This document shows positions 35,171-44,290 of a DNA stretch of 64,000 bases, in pieces. The notes under the pieces were generated by a model. That model searched no databases and had not been told where the DNA came from. It saw nothing but the letters and a program-made list of their open reading frames with translations. A program made the translations under genes and the position numbers. This DNA comes from Bifidobacterium asteroides (GTDB lineage: Bacteria > Actinomycetota > Actinomycetes > Actinomycetales > Bifidobacteriaceae). The first letter of the stretch is position 1. Every line of letters starts with the position of its first letter. Where the stretch lies: the NCBI RefSeq assembly GCF_003202755.1, contig NZ_QGLK01000003.1, positions 1 to 64,000 on the forward strand. The letters are read 5' to 3'.

Positions 35171-35484
35171 GCTCCTGCTCCCCATTCTTCACTACCTGGC
35201 ATATATGTCTGCCAAGTATGCGGATGAAACATAGTCTACGGAGTTCAATTCGCTTGAAGTCAAGTCGATGCCTTATTGCCTTATTGTGTGCGATTCACAG
35301 AGGTGCGGACAAGATTGTCACACGGGAATACGGTCATAAGATGCAGCCATATATAGGTGCTGTATAGGGGTGCCGTATGAGGGTTGCTATGTAGAGGTGG
35401 CGTATTGAGGTATCGTCATACGTCTTGTGATAAATCGTATGCATCCTTGCATGCACGTCATAGGCCGAACCTCAACGATTCAAC
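35171..35484. repeat. Intergenic stretch with degenerate 11-15-bp repeats
   Basis: At about 35350-35415 five units start with tat and are rich in g: tataggtgctg, tataggggtgccg, tatgagggttgc, tatgtagaggtggcg, tattgaggtatcg. They are degenerate, not identical. They sit between two genes on the minus strand and could be a binding-site array or slipped DNA. The rest of the stretch holds nothing recognisable. Confidence 0.45.
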
Positions 35485-36162
35485 TCATTTGGAGGAGCTT
35501 TGTGGGCTGCCAAGTTCAGTAAGGAAGGCAGCGTAGGCCTGGGGGTTGCGATGGTTTTTGCCTGCTTGGACAATCAGCCCGTGATATTCACGCAGATCGT
35601 TCAGTGGCCATTGATCAACCCGGATAAAATCCGTCTCGTACTCTTCGCCCTCCTGGTATGACCGCAAGGAGGCCCACCCCAGACCGTCCAACATCCGGCG
35701 TGCATAGGCGTCCCAGATGAAGCAGGGCTGGCCGAATGCATAAAGCCGTATGACATCCGCCGTCTCGCGTCCAACCCCGGCAATCGTGAGCAGGCTGTCA
35801 CGCAGACCTTGATCCGCGCAGTCCTCCACATCGGCCGTGCGGATGCCATGAGCCAGCAGCCACTGAGCCAGGGCTTTGCAGGTGCGTGCCTTGGCCTTCA
35901 TGAAGCCGCTTGATCTGATCAAGTTTGTCAGCCTTGTCAGGTCGACGTCGGCCATGTTGCAGGGGTTGAGCAGGTTGGCCTTGCGCAGCTGCTCGATGGA
36001 CATGGCCGCGTTTCCCCAGGCCGTATGCTGGACCAGCACAGCTCCGATCATCATCTCGAAGTCGGTCTCTGCCGGCCACCAATTCTGCAATCCCAGACGA
36101 GCGAGCAAACGTGAATACAGCCACTTTGAGCAACCGGCATTTATCCTGCCTGAATTGCCCAT
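35485..36162 (-). CDS. HhH-GPD DNA glycosylase, MagIII-like
   Basis: A DNA repair glycosylase of the endonuclease III superfamily. [20 protein letters not shown] opens the domain, the helix-hairpin-helix is [17 protein letters not shown], and the catalytic Asp is in [10 protein letters not shown]. No C-terminal Cys cluster is present, so there is no iron-sulfur cluster. Length (225) and the WWP and LVQHTAWGN blocks match the 3-methyladenine glycosylase III (MagIII) branch better than Nth. The gene is alone on the minus strand. It would excise alkylated bases; the exact substrate is inferred. Confidence 0.85.
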   Translation of the reverse strand: MGNSGRINAGCSKWLYSRLLARLGLQNWWPAETDFEMMIGAVLVQHTAWGNAAMSIEQLRKANLLNPCNMADVDLTRLTNLIRSSGFMKAKARTCKALAQWLLAHGIRTADVEDCADQGLRDSLLTIAGVGRETADVIRLYAFGQPCFIWDAYARRMLDGLGWASLRSYQEGEEYETDFIRVDQWPLNDLREYHGLIVQAGKNHRNPQAYAAFLTELGSPQSSSK

Positions 36163-36228
36163 AACGCCTCCACCAAACTACTTGACGCTTTTCATGGTAA
36201 CAGCTGGCTCCAGCCGGTGCGGAGCGAG

Positions 36229-36903
36229 TCAGAGAATGGCAGGCGCCTGGGCGAAGTCAGTGATAGCGCCATCAGCCTCAGAGCGAATGGCATCCCAATC
36301 CTTGGCCGAAGACTGGTCGTACATGGCCCAGACCTTCATCCCAGCCCGCTTGGCGGAATCGACGGCGACCAGAAGATCCTCGAACACTGTGCATTGGTTG
36401 GGCGCGACGCCCAGCATCTGTGAAGCCAACAGGTAGATTTCCGGTTCCTCCTTGCCGATGCTTTTGGCATCATCCACGCTGCAGACCTGGTCGAAACAAT
36501 CGGTCATCCCAGCGTGCTTCAGAGCAGCCTGTCGCAGGCGCGGAGGGAGGCTGGTTGCCACAGCCAGAGCGGCACCGCTGGCTTTTAGCGCCTGCAGGTA
36601 ATCGAGTGCATGTGGTTTGGGCTGCACAGCTGTGGCGTAGAGCAGGAGTGCGTCCTCGTTCCACTCCTCCACAAGATCTTCTGGGCACTCGTCAAGGTGG
36701 AAGCGGTCGATGGTGTATCTGGCGATGGCACCGGTCTGCATGGAGGCCACCACAGATGCGTAATCATCCGGCATGGGGATGTTGCGGCGAGCGAAGAATC
36801 GTTGGTCGATTTCCTTCCAGACTCCCATAGAATCCAGAAGTGTGCCGTCGAGATCGAAGATAGCAGCCTTGCAAATGTTGACTTTTATTCCATTTTCGCC
36901 CAT
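36229..36903 (-). CDS. HAD-family phosphatase (beta-phosphoglucomutase-like)
   Basis: The first HAD motif AIFDLDGTLLDS (nucleophile Asp in DLDGT), a cap domain, motif II in VATSLPP, motif III Lys in DAKSIGKEEPEIYL, and motif IV ECTVFEDLLVAVDSAKRAG (FED) are all visible. Length (224) is standard. It may hydrolyse or move the phosphate of a sugar phosphate. It stands alone. A GTG/ATG choice is not an issue. Confidence 0.92.
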   Translation of the reverse strand: MGENGIKVNICKAAIFDLDGTLLDSMGVWKEIDQRFFARRNIPMPDDYASVVASMQTGAIARYTIDRFHLDECPEDLVEEWNEDALLLYATAVQPKPHALDYLQALKASGAALAVATSLPPRLRQAALKHAGMTDCFDQVCSVDDAKSIGKEEPEIYLLASQMLGVAPNQCTVFEDLLVAVDSAKRAGMKVWAMYDQSSAKDWDAIRSEADGAITDFAQAPAIL

Positions 36904-37124
36904 GCTGCAAATTCTCCTATTCGCCGAAGTTATTTATAGTAGCATGACCTCAGATCGGGTCTGGCTCACCGGTTTTGAATCAATGTTCTCGCCAATCAGC
37001 CTTGGCTTCAGAAAAGTAGGTATGTTCAACAGTTTAATATTGCCATGCAAGCTATTAATCTCAGCGATTGTCAATTATTTTGCGCTCAGCGAGCGAAAAG
37101 CACATAAAAGTTGAAGAATATATA

Positions 37125-37132
37125 CAATATTG
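37125..37132. promoter_or_regulatory. Candidate ArsR-type operator
   Basis: The palindrome caatattg lies about 55 bases before the ArsR gene inside the AT-rich tatacaatattggttga context, where the promoter is expected. Such repressors often bind short AT-rich dyads in their own promoter. The site is weakly supported. Confidence 0.35.
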
Positions 37133-37187
37133 GTTGAAACAATGTTAGCATGCAAATACTAGAGAAAATCATCGAAAAAGGAGACTT

Positions 37188-37526
37188 ATGGCTATTCAAG
37201 AAACAACAGCGGCTCTGGCTGATCCCCTGCGTCGTCGTGTGCTGGATCTTTTGGAGCAGGGCGGCATGGAGGCGGGACGCCTGGCCGAAAAACTGGGAAT
37301 GACGCCATCCAAGCTGTCCTATCATCTGCGGAAGTTGAAAGAAGCAGACCTGATTGTCGGCCACAAGCAGGGCACCAGGGTCATCTACGAACTCAATCTG
37401 AGTGTGCTGGACAGCACTATTCAGTGGCTCTACCGCCTGCGGACCAGCGCCAGCGACAAGAGAAGTCTGCCCGAGCCGCAGACTGTGAGCAAGGAAACTG
37501 GTTCGACGACAGTTTCCGAGTCCTAA
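37188..37526 (+). CDS. ArsR-family repressor, SdpR-like
   Basis: A 112-residue winged helix of ArsR type (ALADPLRRRVLDLLEQGGME, then SKLSYHLRKLKEADLIVGHK), without metal-binding Cys pairs. aaggag precedes the ATG by five bases. The gene is followed 10 bases later by a DUF1648/SdpI-like membrane protein. That arrangement is the SdpR-SdpI pair, in which the repressor is sequestered by the membrane protein when toxin is present. Homology is inferred; the sensing of a toxin was not shown here. Confidence 0.85.
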   Translation: MAIQETTAALADPLRRRVLDLLEQGGMEAGRLAEKLGMTPSKLSYHLRKLKEADLIVGHKQGTRVIYELNLSVLDSTIQWLYRLRTSASDKRSLPEPQTVSKETGSTTVSES

Positions 37527-37536
37527 GGAGACTCTC

Positions 37537-38265
37537 ATGACGGATGGCAGCAAAGCGGGTCGGTTCGTCCCGACCCTTGTCGCGGCTCAGTGGTTGCCGG
37601 GGATAATCATGCTGGGCGTAAGCCGCATAGTGGTCAATCGTCTGCCGAATGAAAACGTCCCGCTTCATTGGAATGCACAGAACCAGGTGGATCGCTGGGG
37701 TTCTCCCCAGGAGCTGGTTTGGATGCCCTGCTTCTGCCTTGTCATTGCGCTGATTTGGACCATCCTCATGCTCGTCCTGCGCGCATATTTGATTAAACGT
37801 GGTGATGAAGCGGGGCATACCTTGACCGTTTTTCTGCTTGGTGGTCTATGCATGCAGATTATTTTTGCGGTTATAGATCTGTTCGAATTAGCTGTTGCTG
37901 ATCCGCATTGGGACTGGTGGCCGACGGATTTCGGCATCGATAAGGTCGCCATGCTTTTGACCGGTCTGACTCTCATAGTCATCGGCAATCTTGCTCCTAA
38001 AACCAGACCCAACGGCATCAGCGGTTTTCGAGTGCCAGGTGCCTACGCCAGCCGCGAGGCTTGGCGCCGTTGTCAGCAGTTTGGCGGGGTGCTCTTCATG
38101 ATTCTGGGCGTGGTCATGATCCTGGCCGCCCTGGCTTATAGCGGAGTCAGGCTCTACTGGATCTGTGGAACCGCTCTGGCAATCGTCCTTGTACTCATAT
38201 GTGCCTATGGTTCATACGCTGGCAGAAAGTATGCCGGGCAGGGAGAACCTATCTACCACCGTTAG
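37537..38265 (+). CDS. SdpI/DUF1648-like membrane protein
   Basis: A 242-residue integral membrane protein with six hydrophobic helices. The N-terminal DUF1648 signature is visible as RLPNENVPLHWNAQNQVDRW just after the first helix, and the TRPNGISGFRVPGAYASREAW loop matches the SdpI family's PNxxxGxRxP...  stretch. It is translated 10 bases after the ArsR gene. The family includes immunity proteins against cannibalism toxins. A role in peptide-toxin immunity or signalling is likely but unproven here. Confidence 0.85.
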   Translation: MTDGSKAGRFVPTLVAAQWLPGIIMLGVSRIVVNRLPNENVPLHWNAQNQVDRWGSPQELVWMPCFCLVIALIWTILMLVLRAYLIKRGDEAGHTLTVFLLGGLCMQIIFAVIDLFELAVADPHWDWWPTDFGIDKVAMLLTGLTLIVIGNLAPKTRPNGISGFRVPGAYASREAWRRCQQFGGVLFMILGVVMILAALAYSGVRLYWICGTALAIVLVLICAYGSYAGRKYAGQGEPIYHR

Positions 38266-38711
38266 TTCCTGTATGCAATGCGTGAGCTAAAAGAGACTGT
38301 AAATGACAGCTCAGGATACAAGTAAGAACTTCCTGAGTCCGTTGAAGGACTCAAAGCTGATTTAGATCAAATCAAGCACCCGCCAACACGGTCCTTCATC
38401 ATCAGTATCATTTCACGAGCCAAGCTGCAACAGTCTGGACAGGCAATCTGCTCTCACCCTAGAAACTGGAATAACAGACACCGCACAAACCCTGTATTTC
38501 ATGGCAACAAGGTTGAATGCACTCGAAATGAGGACGAAAGCAGTGCGCTCCTATCGGGGATTGTTGGAGATGTAAGAGCTTTAACATCACCTTTCTCATC
38601 TAATTACCCCAATAACGACCGGCTACATACTAGGCGATCTTCTGCATGCACGCTATAAAATTCGTTTAGCTATTTAGTCAGTTTAGATATCAGGGAAGTT
38701 CGTACGTCCTA
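38266..38711. other. Gene-free stretch
   Basis: One frame is open for about 105 codons on the plus strand but lacks a start and its composition is not convincing. No RNA gene or hairpin is supported. The next gene is AT-rich. Confidence 0.45.
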
Positions 38712-39188
38712 TTACCGATCCATAGTCTTGCTTAAATTAAGGAATTCATATACGCCATCGTTCGATTTTTGCATTTTAGAACCCGTTATTTTAAATCCTG
38801 CGCCCTGATAAACTTTAATTGCACGTTTATTGAAGCTGGCTACTGAAAGAACAATAATTCTATAATTAAAATTATTCTGCATGAATTCTTCGATTCCTTT
38901 GACGAAATTTAATCCCAACCCGTGTCCAGTCAAATCCGGTCTCAATCCTAAACCAACTTCTACTTTTTCCTCTGATAGCCTTTCCAAGCAAAAATAACCA
39001 ACCAGTTCATCTTGATCATCCACAACCTGGTAATACTTATCTCCACGCAACTTCGGAGTTATTATCTCTTCAAGATCCTCTAGATCATTTTCCATATCAT
39101 AGAAGCTGTATTGGCCACCATAGTGCCATTTTCTAGCGATCTGGTCTGCATTTGCCTGAGTTAAGTGTGCTATTTTCTTAAATATCAT
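38712..39188 (-). CDS. GNAT-family N-acetyltransferase
   Basis: A 158-residue acetyltransferase. The VGLGLRPDLTGHGLGLNFVK segment forms the acetyl-CoA pyrophosphate loop, here with the GHGLG variation of Q/RxxGxG/A, and the RAIKVYQGAGFKITG segment ends the fold. AT-rich codon use sets it apart from the core genes and suggests recent acquisition. It stands alone. Substrate unknown. Confidence 0.9.
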   Translation of the reverse strand: MIFKKIAHLTQANADQIARKWHYGGQYSFYDMENDLEDLEEIITPKLRGDKYYQVVDDQDELVGYFCLERLSEEKVEVGLGLRPDLTGHGLGLNFVKGIEEFMQNNFNYRIIVLSVASFNKRAIKVYQGAGFKITGSKMQKSNDGVYEFLNLSKTMDR

Positions 39189-39385
39189 ATTTACTCCTTA
39201 CTCAATGTGCAGACTCCGAATTAATATCGGTAGAAATAGTCAAGAGATCTTGTTTAAGTGACCCAAAGGTTAATCAATAAAACCCGAACTGGGGGACAGA
39301 CACAAATACTGTCAGCCAAGTTTGCATTGCGAGGCTATTGGAGTGAGATGATCGATGTGCTGCGCCCAATCTGCAGGGGTATGAA

Positions 39386-39425
39386 AAGGTCCCTAGGCTG
39401 ACTTAAGAGCCGGGCTAGGGACCTT
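39386..39425 (-). terminator. Intrinsic terminator after cmk-der
   Basis: aaggtccctag (39386-39396) and ctagggacctt (39415-39425) are exact complements with an 18-base loop, ten bases after the stop of the fused gene on the minus strand. A short T-rich end (tttt) follows in the minus direction. Confidence 0.85.
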
Positions 39426-39434
39426 CTACCATCT

Positions 39435-41543
39435 TTATTTGCGCTTCTTTTTCTCGCGGATATGCACGGAGATCTGGATGGGGGTGCCTTCGAAGCCGAA
39501 CTCCTCGCGCAGGCAGCGTTCCAGATAGCGGCGGTAGCCGTGCTCCAGAAAGCCGGTGGCGAAGATCACGAAACGCGGCGGTCTGGTGGAGGCCTGGGTG
39601 GCAAAGAGAATCCTCGGCTGCTTGCCGCCCCGCAGCGGATGCGGGTGCGCAGCCTGAACCTTGCCCAGGAAGGAGTTGAGCTTGCCTGTCGGTATGCGCT
39701 TGTCCCACGATTCCAGAGCGGTCCGCATGGCTCTGGCCAGCCGGTTGGTGTGCCAGCCGGTCTTCGCAGACAGGTTGACCCGCTCGGCCCAGGTGACCCG
39801 GTCGAACTCGGTCTGCCAGAGCCGCTCAAGACGCTGCCGACCGAAGTCGTCCAGCAGATCCCATTTGTTAAAGACCAGGACGATGGCCCGACCAGCATCC
39901 ACGGCCTGGCTCATGACCTTCAAGTCCTGGTCGGCTATGGGTTGGGAGGCGTCGAAGAGGATGAGCGCCAGTTCCGAGCGTTCGATGGCCGCCTGCGTGC
40001 GCAGGCTGGAGTAGTACTCGGCACCCGAAATCTTGTGCAGGCGGCGCTTGATGCCGGCGGTGTCGATGAAGAGCCAGTCCTCGCCGTCCACCTGGACCAC
40101 TTCGTCGACCGGATCGCGGGTGGTGCCCGCCACATCGTGCACGACGGCCCGCTCCTCGTGGGCTAGCTGGTTGAGCAAGGAGGACTTGCCCACGTTGGGT
40201 CGTCCGACCAGGGCCACCCGGCGCAGACCCTCAGGAGTGAGGAAGCCCGAGGTCTTCTCGGCCTTGCTGAGCTGTTCCAGCGCTGCGTCCAGCAGGTCGC
40301 CTATCCCCCGGCCGTGCATGGCGGAGATGGCATAGGGTTCGCCAAGGCCCAGCTTCCAGAATTCGGATGCGGTGTAGTCGGCCATCCGGTCGTCCAGCTT
40401 GTTGACGGCCAGGACGACCGGCTTGCCGGCGGCCCGCAGCATGGTGACGATCCGCTCGTCGCTGGCGGTCAGCCCCACCTGGCCATCCACGACCAGAATG
40501 ACGGCATCAGCCAGTGATACGGCTACCTGCGCCTGGGATGCGATGGCGGATTCGATGCCCTCCACATCGCTCTCCCAGCCGCCAGTATCTACCAGCTTGA
40601 ATTGGGTGCCTGCCCACTCGGCTTCGTAGCTGACACGGTCCCGGGTCACGCCAGGGGTGTCTTCGACCACAGCGGCACGACGGCCAAGAATCCTGTTAAC
40701 CAGGGTGGACTTGCCCACGTTGGGCCTTCCCACCACGGCCAGAACGCCTACGGCCTTAAGGCCTTGGTCCTGGTCATTCTGGTTTTCAGAGCCGCCCTCC
40801 AGCAGGGCACGGTCTTCTTCGTCCAGTTCATAGTCGTCAAGGTTGCGAGCGTACTCGTCATAGGAGTCCTCCTCCATGGCTGAGGAGACCAGGTCAATCA
40901 GGACCTGCAGGGTTTGTTCGAAGGTCAGATCGGAGTTGTCTACAGTGGTAACCCCGTCGGCGGCGCTCATGAAGGAGGTGACCTTGGAATCCCGGGCATC
41001 CCGGGCAGCCAGATCCTCGGCGCCGGCTGATCCGGCCTGAGCCTGGCCGCTGCGACGGGCCTGGCGGACCTCTTCACGGGCTGTCAGCAGCACACGGACC
41101 TGGGCGTCCGGGGCCACCACGGTGGTGATGTCTCGCCCTTCGGCCACCACACCCCGCTCCTGGTCGGCCATGATGGCTCGCTGGGCGGCGATGAGGACAT
41201 GTCGCACAGCTGGAATCGAAGAGACCACGGAGACGTGTTCGGATACCTCGGTTGAGCGTATCTCTTCATCCACGTCACGGTCATCCAGGCTGACTCTGGG
41301 ACGTTCGGGGTCAAGCCCCATGACCAGGTGGCCGCCGGTGATGGAATCCGCCACGGCCTCGGTGATCGCCTCCTGGTCAGGCTGGTCCGCGTCCAGATCC
41401 AGCCCGCGATCCATGCACCATAGGGTGACCGCCCGGTACATGGCTCCGGTGTCCAGATAGGCCAGTCCGAAATGCTTGGCCAGGGCACGCGAGGTGGAGG
41501 ACTTGCCCACCCCCGCAGGGCCATCGATGGCGACGGTGATCAC
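39435..41543 (-). CDS. cmk-der: Cytidylate kinase-GTPase Der fusion protein
   Basis: Residues 1-225 are a cytidylate kinase ([18 protein letters not shown]-loop; [10 protein letters not shown]). After an acidic linker ([20 protein letters not shown]), residues 265-702 are Der/EngA with two G domains ([12 protein letters not shown] with DTGG and [18 protein letters not shown] with DTAG and NKWD) and a KH-like C-terminus. The two enzymes, one for CMP phosphorylation and one for 50S assembly, are separate in most bacteria. The fusion is typical of bifidobacteria. ATGA overlap with the pseudouridine synthase gene upstream. Confidence 0.97.
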   Translation of the reverse strand: MITVAIDGPAGVGKSSTSRALAKHFGLAYLDTGAMYRAVTLWCMDRGLDLDADQPDQEAITEAVADSITGGHLVMGLDPERPRVSLDDRDVDEEIRSTEVSEHVSVVSSIPAVRHVLIAAQRAIMADQERGVVAEGRDITTVVAPDAQVRVLLTAREEVRQARRSGQAQAGSAGAEDLAARDARDSKVTSFMSAADGVTTVDNSDLTFEQTLQVLIDLVSSAMEEDSYDEYARNLDDYELDEEDRALLEGGSENQNDQDQGLKAVGVLAVVGRPNVGKSTLVNRILGRRAAVVEDTPGVTRDRVSYEAEWAGTQFKLVDTGGWESDVEGIESAIASQAQVAVSLADAVILVVDGQVGLTASDERIVTMLRAAGKPVVLAVNKLDDRMADYTASEFWKLGLGEPYAISAMHGRGIGDLLDAALEQLSKAEKTSGFLTPEGLRRVALVGRPNVGKSSLLNQLAHEERAVVHDVAGTTRDPVDEVVQVDGEDWLFIDTAGIKRRLHKISGAEYYSSLRTQAAIERSELALILFDASQPIADQDLKVMSQAVDAGRAIVLVFNKWDLLDDFGRQRLERLWQTEFDRVTWAERVNLSAKTGWHTNRLARAMRTALESWDKRIPTGKLNSFLGKVQAAHPHPLRGGKQPRILFATQASTRPPRFVIFATGFLEHGYRRYLERCLREEFGFEGTPIQISVHIREKKKRK

Positions 41544-42313
41544 AGTCCGACCTCCTTATCAAGAGCCTTAATCTCGGCGGCGGAGAGCACCCGGTAGGAG
41601 CCCGGACGAATCTCGCCCAGTCGGATGGGTCCGATCTGGGTGCGCACCAGCCGGGTAACCGGGTAGCCGATGGCACCGAAGATGCGCCGGACTATCCGGT
41701 TCTTGCCCGAGTGCAAGACCACCTTGACGATGGTGTGCTCGCGGTTGTGGTCGATGATGGCGCAATGGTCCAAGCGAATCAGGCCATCATCCAGCTCTAC
41801 ACCCTGGGTGACCAGCCGTCTGCAGACATTGCCGCCAATGTGGCCGCTGAGTGTAGCGATATAGGTCTTCTCCACCTCGTAACGCGGGTGCATGACGTGT
41901 TGAGCCAGCTCCCCATCGTCGGTCATGAGAATCAGGCCTTCGGAGTCATAGTCCAGCCTGCCCATGTGGAAGACCCGCTCATAGCGGTCTCCGATGATGT
42001 CGCGCAAGGTGAACCGGCCCTTGGGGTCGTCCATGGTCGAGAGGACCTTGCGGGGCTTGTTCAAGGCCAGGGTGACATGCTTGTCATTCAGGTGGATGCG
42101 GGATCCATCCACGCGGATCTGCTGGCGGGAGGGGTCCACCCGGCTGCCCAAGGTGGTGACCAGCTCGCCGTCGACCTCGACCCTGCCCTGGGTGATGATC
42201 TGTTCGCATTTGCGACGAGAGCCGAATCCGGCCTGGGCCAGCACTTTCTGGAGGCGGATGCCCTCCTCTTGCTGTTCGTGCGCTCTGATCGCCTGTGTGT
42301 ATGGATGTGGCAT
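41540..42313 (-). CDS. 23S/16S rRNA pseudouridine synthase (RsuA/RluB family)
   Basis: S4 domain at the N-terminus ([20 protein letters not shown]) and the synthase domain with the catalytic Asp in [17 protein letters not shown]. Length is 257 residues from the ATG at 42313, which has GGGAG six bases upstream. A longer frame from 42385 lacks support. It overlaps cmk-der by four bases. The family modifies uridine in rRNA; RluB or RsuA cannot be told apart by eye, but RluB is the usual actinobacterial type. Confidence 0.92.
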   Translation of the reverse strand: MPHPYTQAIRAHEQQEEGIRLQKVLAQAGFGSRRKCEQIITQGRVEVDGELVTTLGSRVDPSRQQIRVDGSRIHLNDKHVTLALNKPRKVLSTMDDPKGRFTLRDIIGDRYERVFHMGRLDYDSEGLILMTDDGELAQHVMHPRYEVEKTYIATLSGHIGGNVCRRLVTQGVELDDGLIRLDHCAIIDHNREHTIVKVVLHSGKNRIVRRIFGAIGYPVTRLVRTQIGPIRLGEIRPGSYRVLSAAEIKALDKEVGL

Positions 42314-42483
42314 CGTTCTCCCAACGTGGCCTGATAGATATGTAACGGATACCGTTCTGAGCGACCGCAGCCGCCGAAAGGTCATATCATACTATATCGG
42401 AGCCTAGGGAAGTGTTGTTGGCTTGCCCTAAGCTAGAAACTGTTGTTGTTCATTGTTGTCGAAGGGATTGCAAGGTGGGGAAC

Positions 42484-43752
42484 ATGACTATGGAAGCAAG
42501 TGCTGAGCCGGTCCTCGAACAGGCCGACGGGCAGGTTGCCGCAAAGCCCGTCCGCAGGCGGATCAGGCCCCGTGATGTTCGTTGGATTCGTGCGGCCGCC
42601 GAGCTGGCGGGGACCTTCTTAATCTGCGCGGTCATCTACTTGTCCTACAGCTTCGGCCAACTGGTCATGGGCCAGCCCAGTGTGGTGCTGCCGGTCCTGG
42701 GAACCGCCCTGACCTACCTGGCCGTTACAGCCATGCTGGGCGGCGTCTCCGGTGGACACTTCAACCCTGCCGTCACCGTCGCCGCCATGTTCACCTCGCA
42801 GATCGGCATGGTGGACGGTCTGATCTACATCGTCGCCCAGGTGATCGGCGCTATTGGCGCCGGTGCGATCGCCGTCGCCCTTATTCCGGTCAGCAAGTCC
42901 GTGCCGGACAGGACCTGGCTCATGTTCTCTGTCAACGGTTTTTCCGGCGGTTCGCCTGCTGCAGCTACCCTGGGCCAACAACACATCGCCTTCGGGGCGC
43001 CCATGGCCATCGTGGCTGAGCTGATCGGCTGCATAATCGTGGTGGCTACGGCCATTACCACCTTGCGCTCCGACGGCCGCGCACGTCGCAACCATGCCCT
43101 CTATACTGGGCTGGCCTACGGCGTCGGTGTGCTGGTCACCTACCCCATCACCTGCTCGGGACTGAACCCGGCTCGTTCCACCGGCATTGCCATCTTCGCC
43201 CAGTCCAAGCACATGGCCGTCAGCCCGATCTCACAGCTCTGGCTCTTCTGGATCTGCCCCCTGCTGGCTGCCTCTCTGGTGGCGTTGGTCATCATCATGA
43301 CCAACATCGTCACCGACAATATGGCCATGCGCGCCATGGGCACCGCTACTGATGCCCAGCCAGTTGCACAGGCGGGCGCAGATGCTCAAGCACAAACACA
43401 ACCTGATGCCTTTGCTGCGACCGGTGTCCAGACTCAGGCGGGCGCTGAAGCACAGGTTGATGCCTTTGCTGCCGCGGGTGTCCAGGCTCAGGATCAATCG
43501 ACCCAGGCATCTCCTGCACCGATTCAAAACGCTCCTGCAGACACCACGGCTCAGACTGTTGATGTATCGGCTCTTTCCGATGTCGATGCTGGCCATGACG
43601 CCAATTCAGGCAAGAATGCTGAGGGTGGCCAGGATGATGTTGCCCCTGCCGATACAGGAACCATTCCCGATCTTCAGGTAGAGCCCCTTCGCACTGCGTC
43701 CAAAACAGAAGACGGTGACGAGGCATCCAAAAACAAGCCCACTGAAAACTGA
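42484..43752 (+). CDS. MIP-family channel (aquaporin/glyceroporin) with long C-terminal tail
   Basis: Six membrane helices with two NPA motifs: GGHFNPAVTVA (first half) and CSGLNPARSTG (second half, NPARS). Its 422 residues exceed the usual 230-280 of the family; the extra part is a C-terminal tail of about 140 residues rich in Ala, Gln and Asp that holds two copies of a DAFAATGVQTQ-like unit. GGTGGGG precedes the ATG at 42484. The channel lets water or small solutes pass; the tail is cytoplasmic by topology and is probably disordered. It is the only plus-strand gene in this region. Confidence 0.93.
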   Translation: MTMEASAEPVLEQADGQVAAKPVRRRIRPRDVRWIRAAAELAGTFLICAVIYLSYSFGQLVMGQPSVVLPVLGTALTYLAVTAMLGGVSGGHFNPAVTVAAMFTSQIGMVDGLIYIVAQVIGAIGAGAIAVALIPVSKSVPDRTWLMFSVNGFSGGSPAAATLGQQHIAFGAPMAIVAELIGCIIVVATAITTLRSDGRARRNHALYTGLAYGVGVLVTYPITCSGLNPARSTGIAIFAQSKHMAVSPISQLWLFWICPLLAASLVALVIIMTNIVTDNMAMRAMGTATDAQPVAQAGADAQAQTQPDAFAATGVQTQAGAEAQVDAFAAAGVQAQDQSTQASPAPIQNAPADTTAQTVDVSALSDVDAGHDANSGKNAEGGQDDVAPADTGTIPDLQVEPLRTASKTEDGDEASKNKPTEN

Positions 43753-43782
43753 ACCACCGAGGACCGAAAAGCCTGAAAGGGG

Positions 43783-44148
43783 TCACAGCAACAGCTGAAT
43801 GCTGAAGTAGGTGACCAGAAGGCCGATGCCCAGGGCGATGCTGATGAAGGCATCGAAGGGCACTGATCGAACCTTCCAAGGGCTGCGATCCTTGAGAGTC
43901 AGACGCAGAGCGCCACAAACCAGGGCCGCGACGGACACTAGTCCAGTCGCGGCCCAGGTGTATCCGAGGAAGGCCACGAGCGCGGCAATCAGCACCACCA
44001 AAAAGATGATGCCCTCACAGATAGGACGACCCTCCTGAGCCTCCGAGACGAAGGGATGGCCTCGACCAGATGACTTGGACGGCTGCGGGGGCTTGATATC
44101 CGGGTTCTCGGCCTTATCTGCGTCTGCCATGCTCCCCAGTTTGCGCAT
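43783..44148 (-). CDS. DUF3017 membrane protein
   Basis: A 121-residue actinobacterial protein with three hydrophobic helices after a polar N-terminus (about residues 1-45). DUF3017 members have this size and layout and lie near core genes. The last part (RLTLKDRSPWKVRSVPFDAF) separates helices two and three. Function unknown. It sits between the channel gene and the dehydrogenase terminator. Confidence 0.75.
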   Translation of the reverse strand: MRKLGSMADADKAENPDIKPPQPSKSSGRGHPFVSEAQEGRPICEGIIFLVVLIAALVAFLGYTWAATGLVSVAALVCGALRLTLKDRSPWKVRSVPFDAFISIALGIGLLVTYFSIQLLL

Positions 44149-44216
44149 TCCCGACGACCTCCATTTGTTGCTGCACTTGATCTGTCGGTTCGAGCCTACC
44201 AGCGCTGCTGACGCAA

Positions 44217-44262
44217 AGCGACCGTGCCGCCATCGCTCTTGGACGATGACGGCACGGTCGCT
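44217..44262 (-). terminator. Intrinsic terminator after the dehydrogenase
   Basis: agcgaccgtgccg (44217-44229) and cggcacggtcgct (44250-44262) are exact complements, and the loop has a further catcg/cgatg pairing. It lies 29 bases after the stop of the minus-strand gene and is followed by TTT. Confidence 0.85.
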
Positions 44263-44290
44263 GTTTCAACAAGAAGCCGGAGCAGTCGGA

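Noticed and set aside
43352-43681. 109-codon plus-strand frame in the aquaporin tail
   Set aside because: Out-of-frame reading of the repeat-rich tail.
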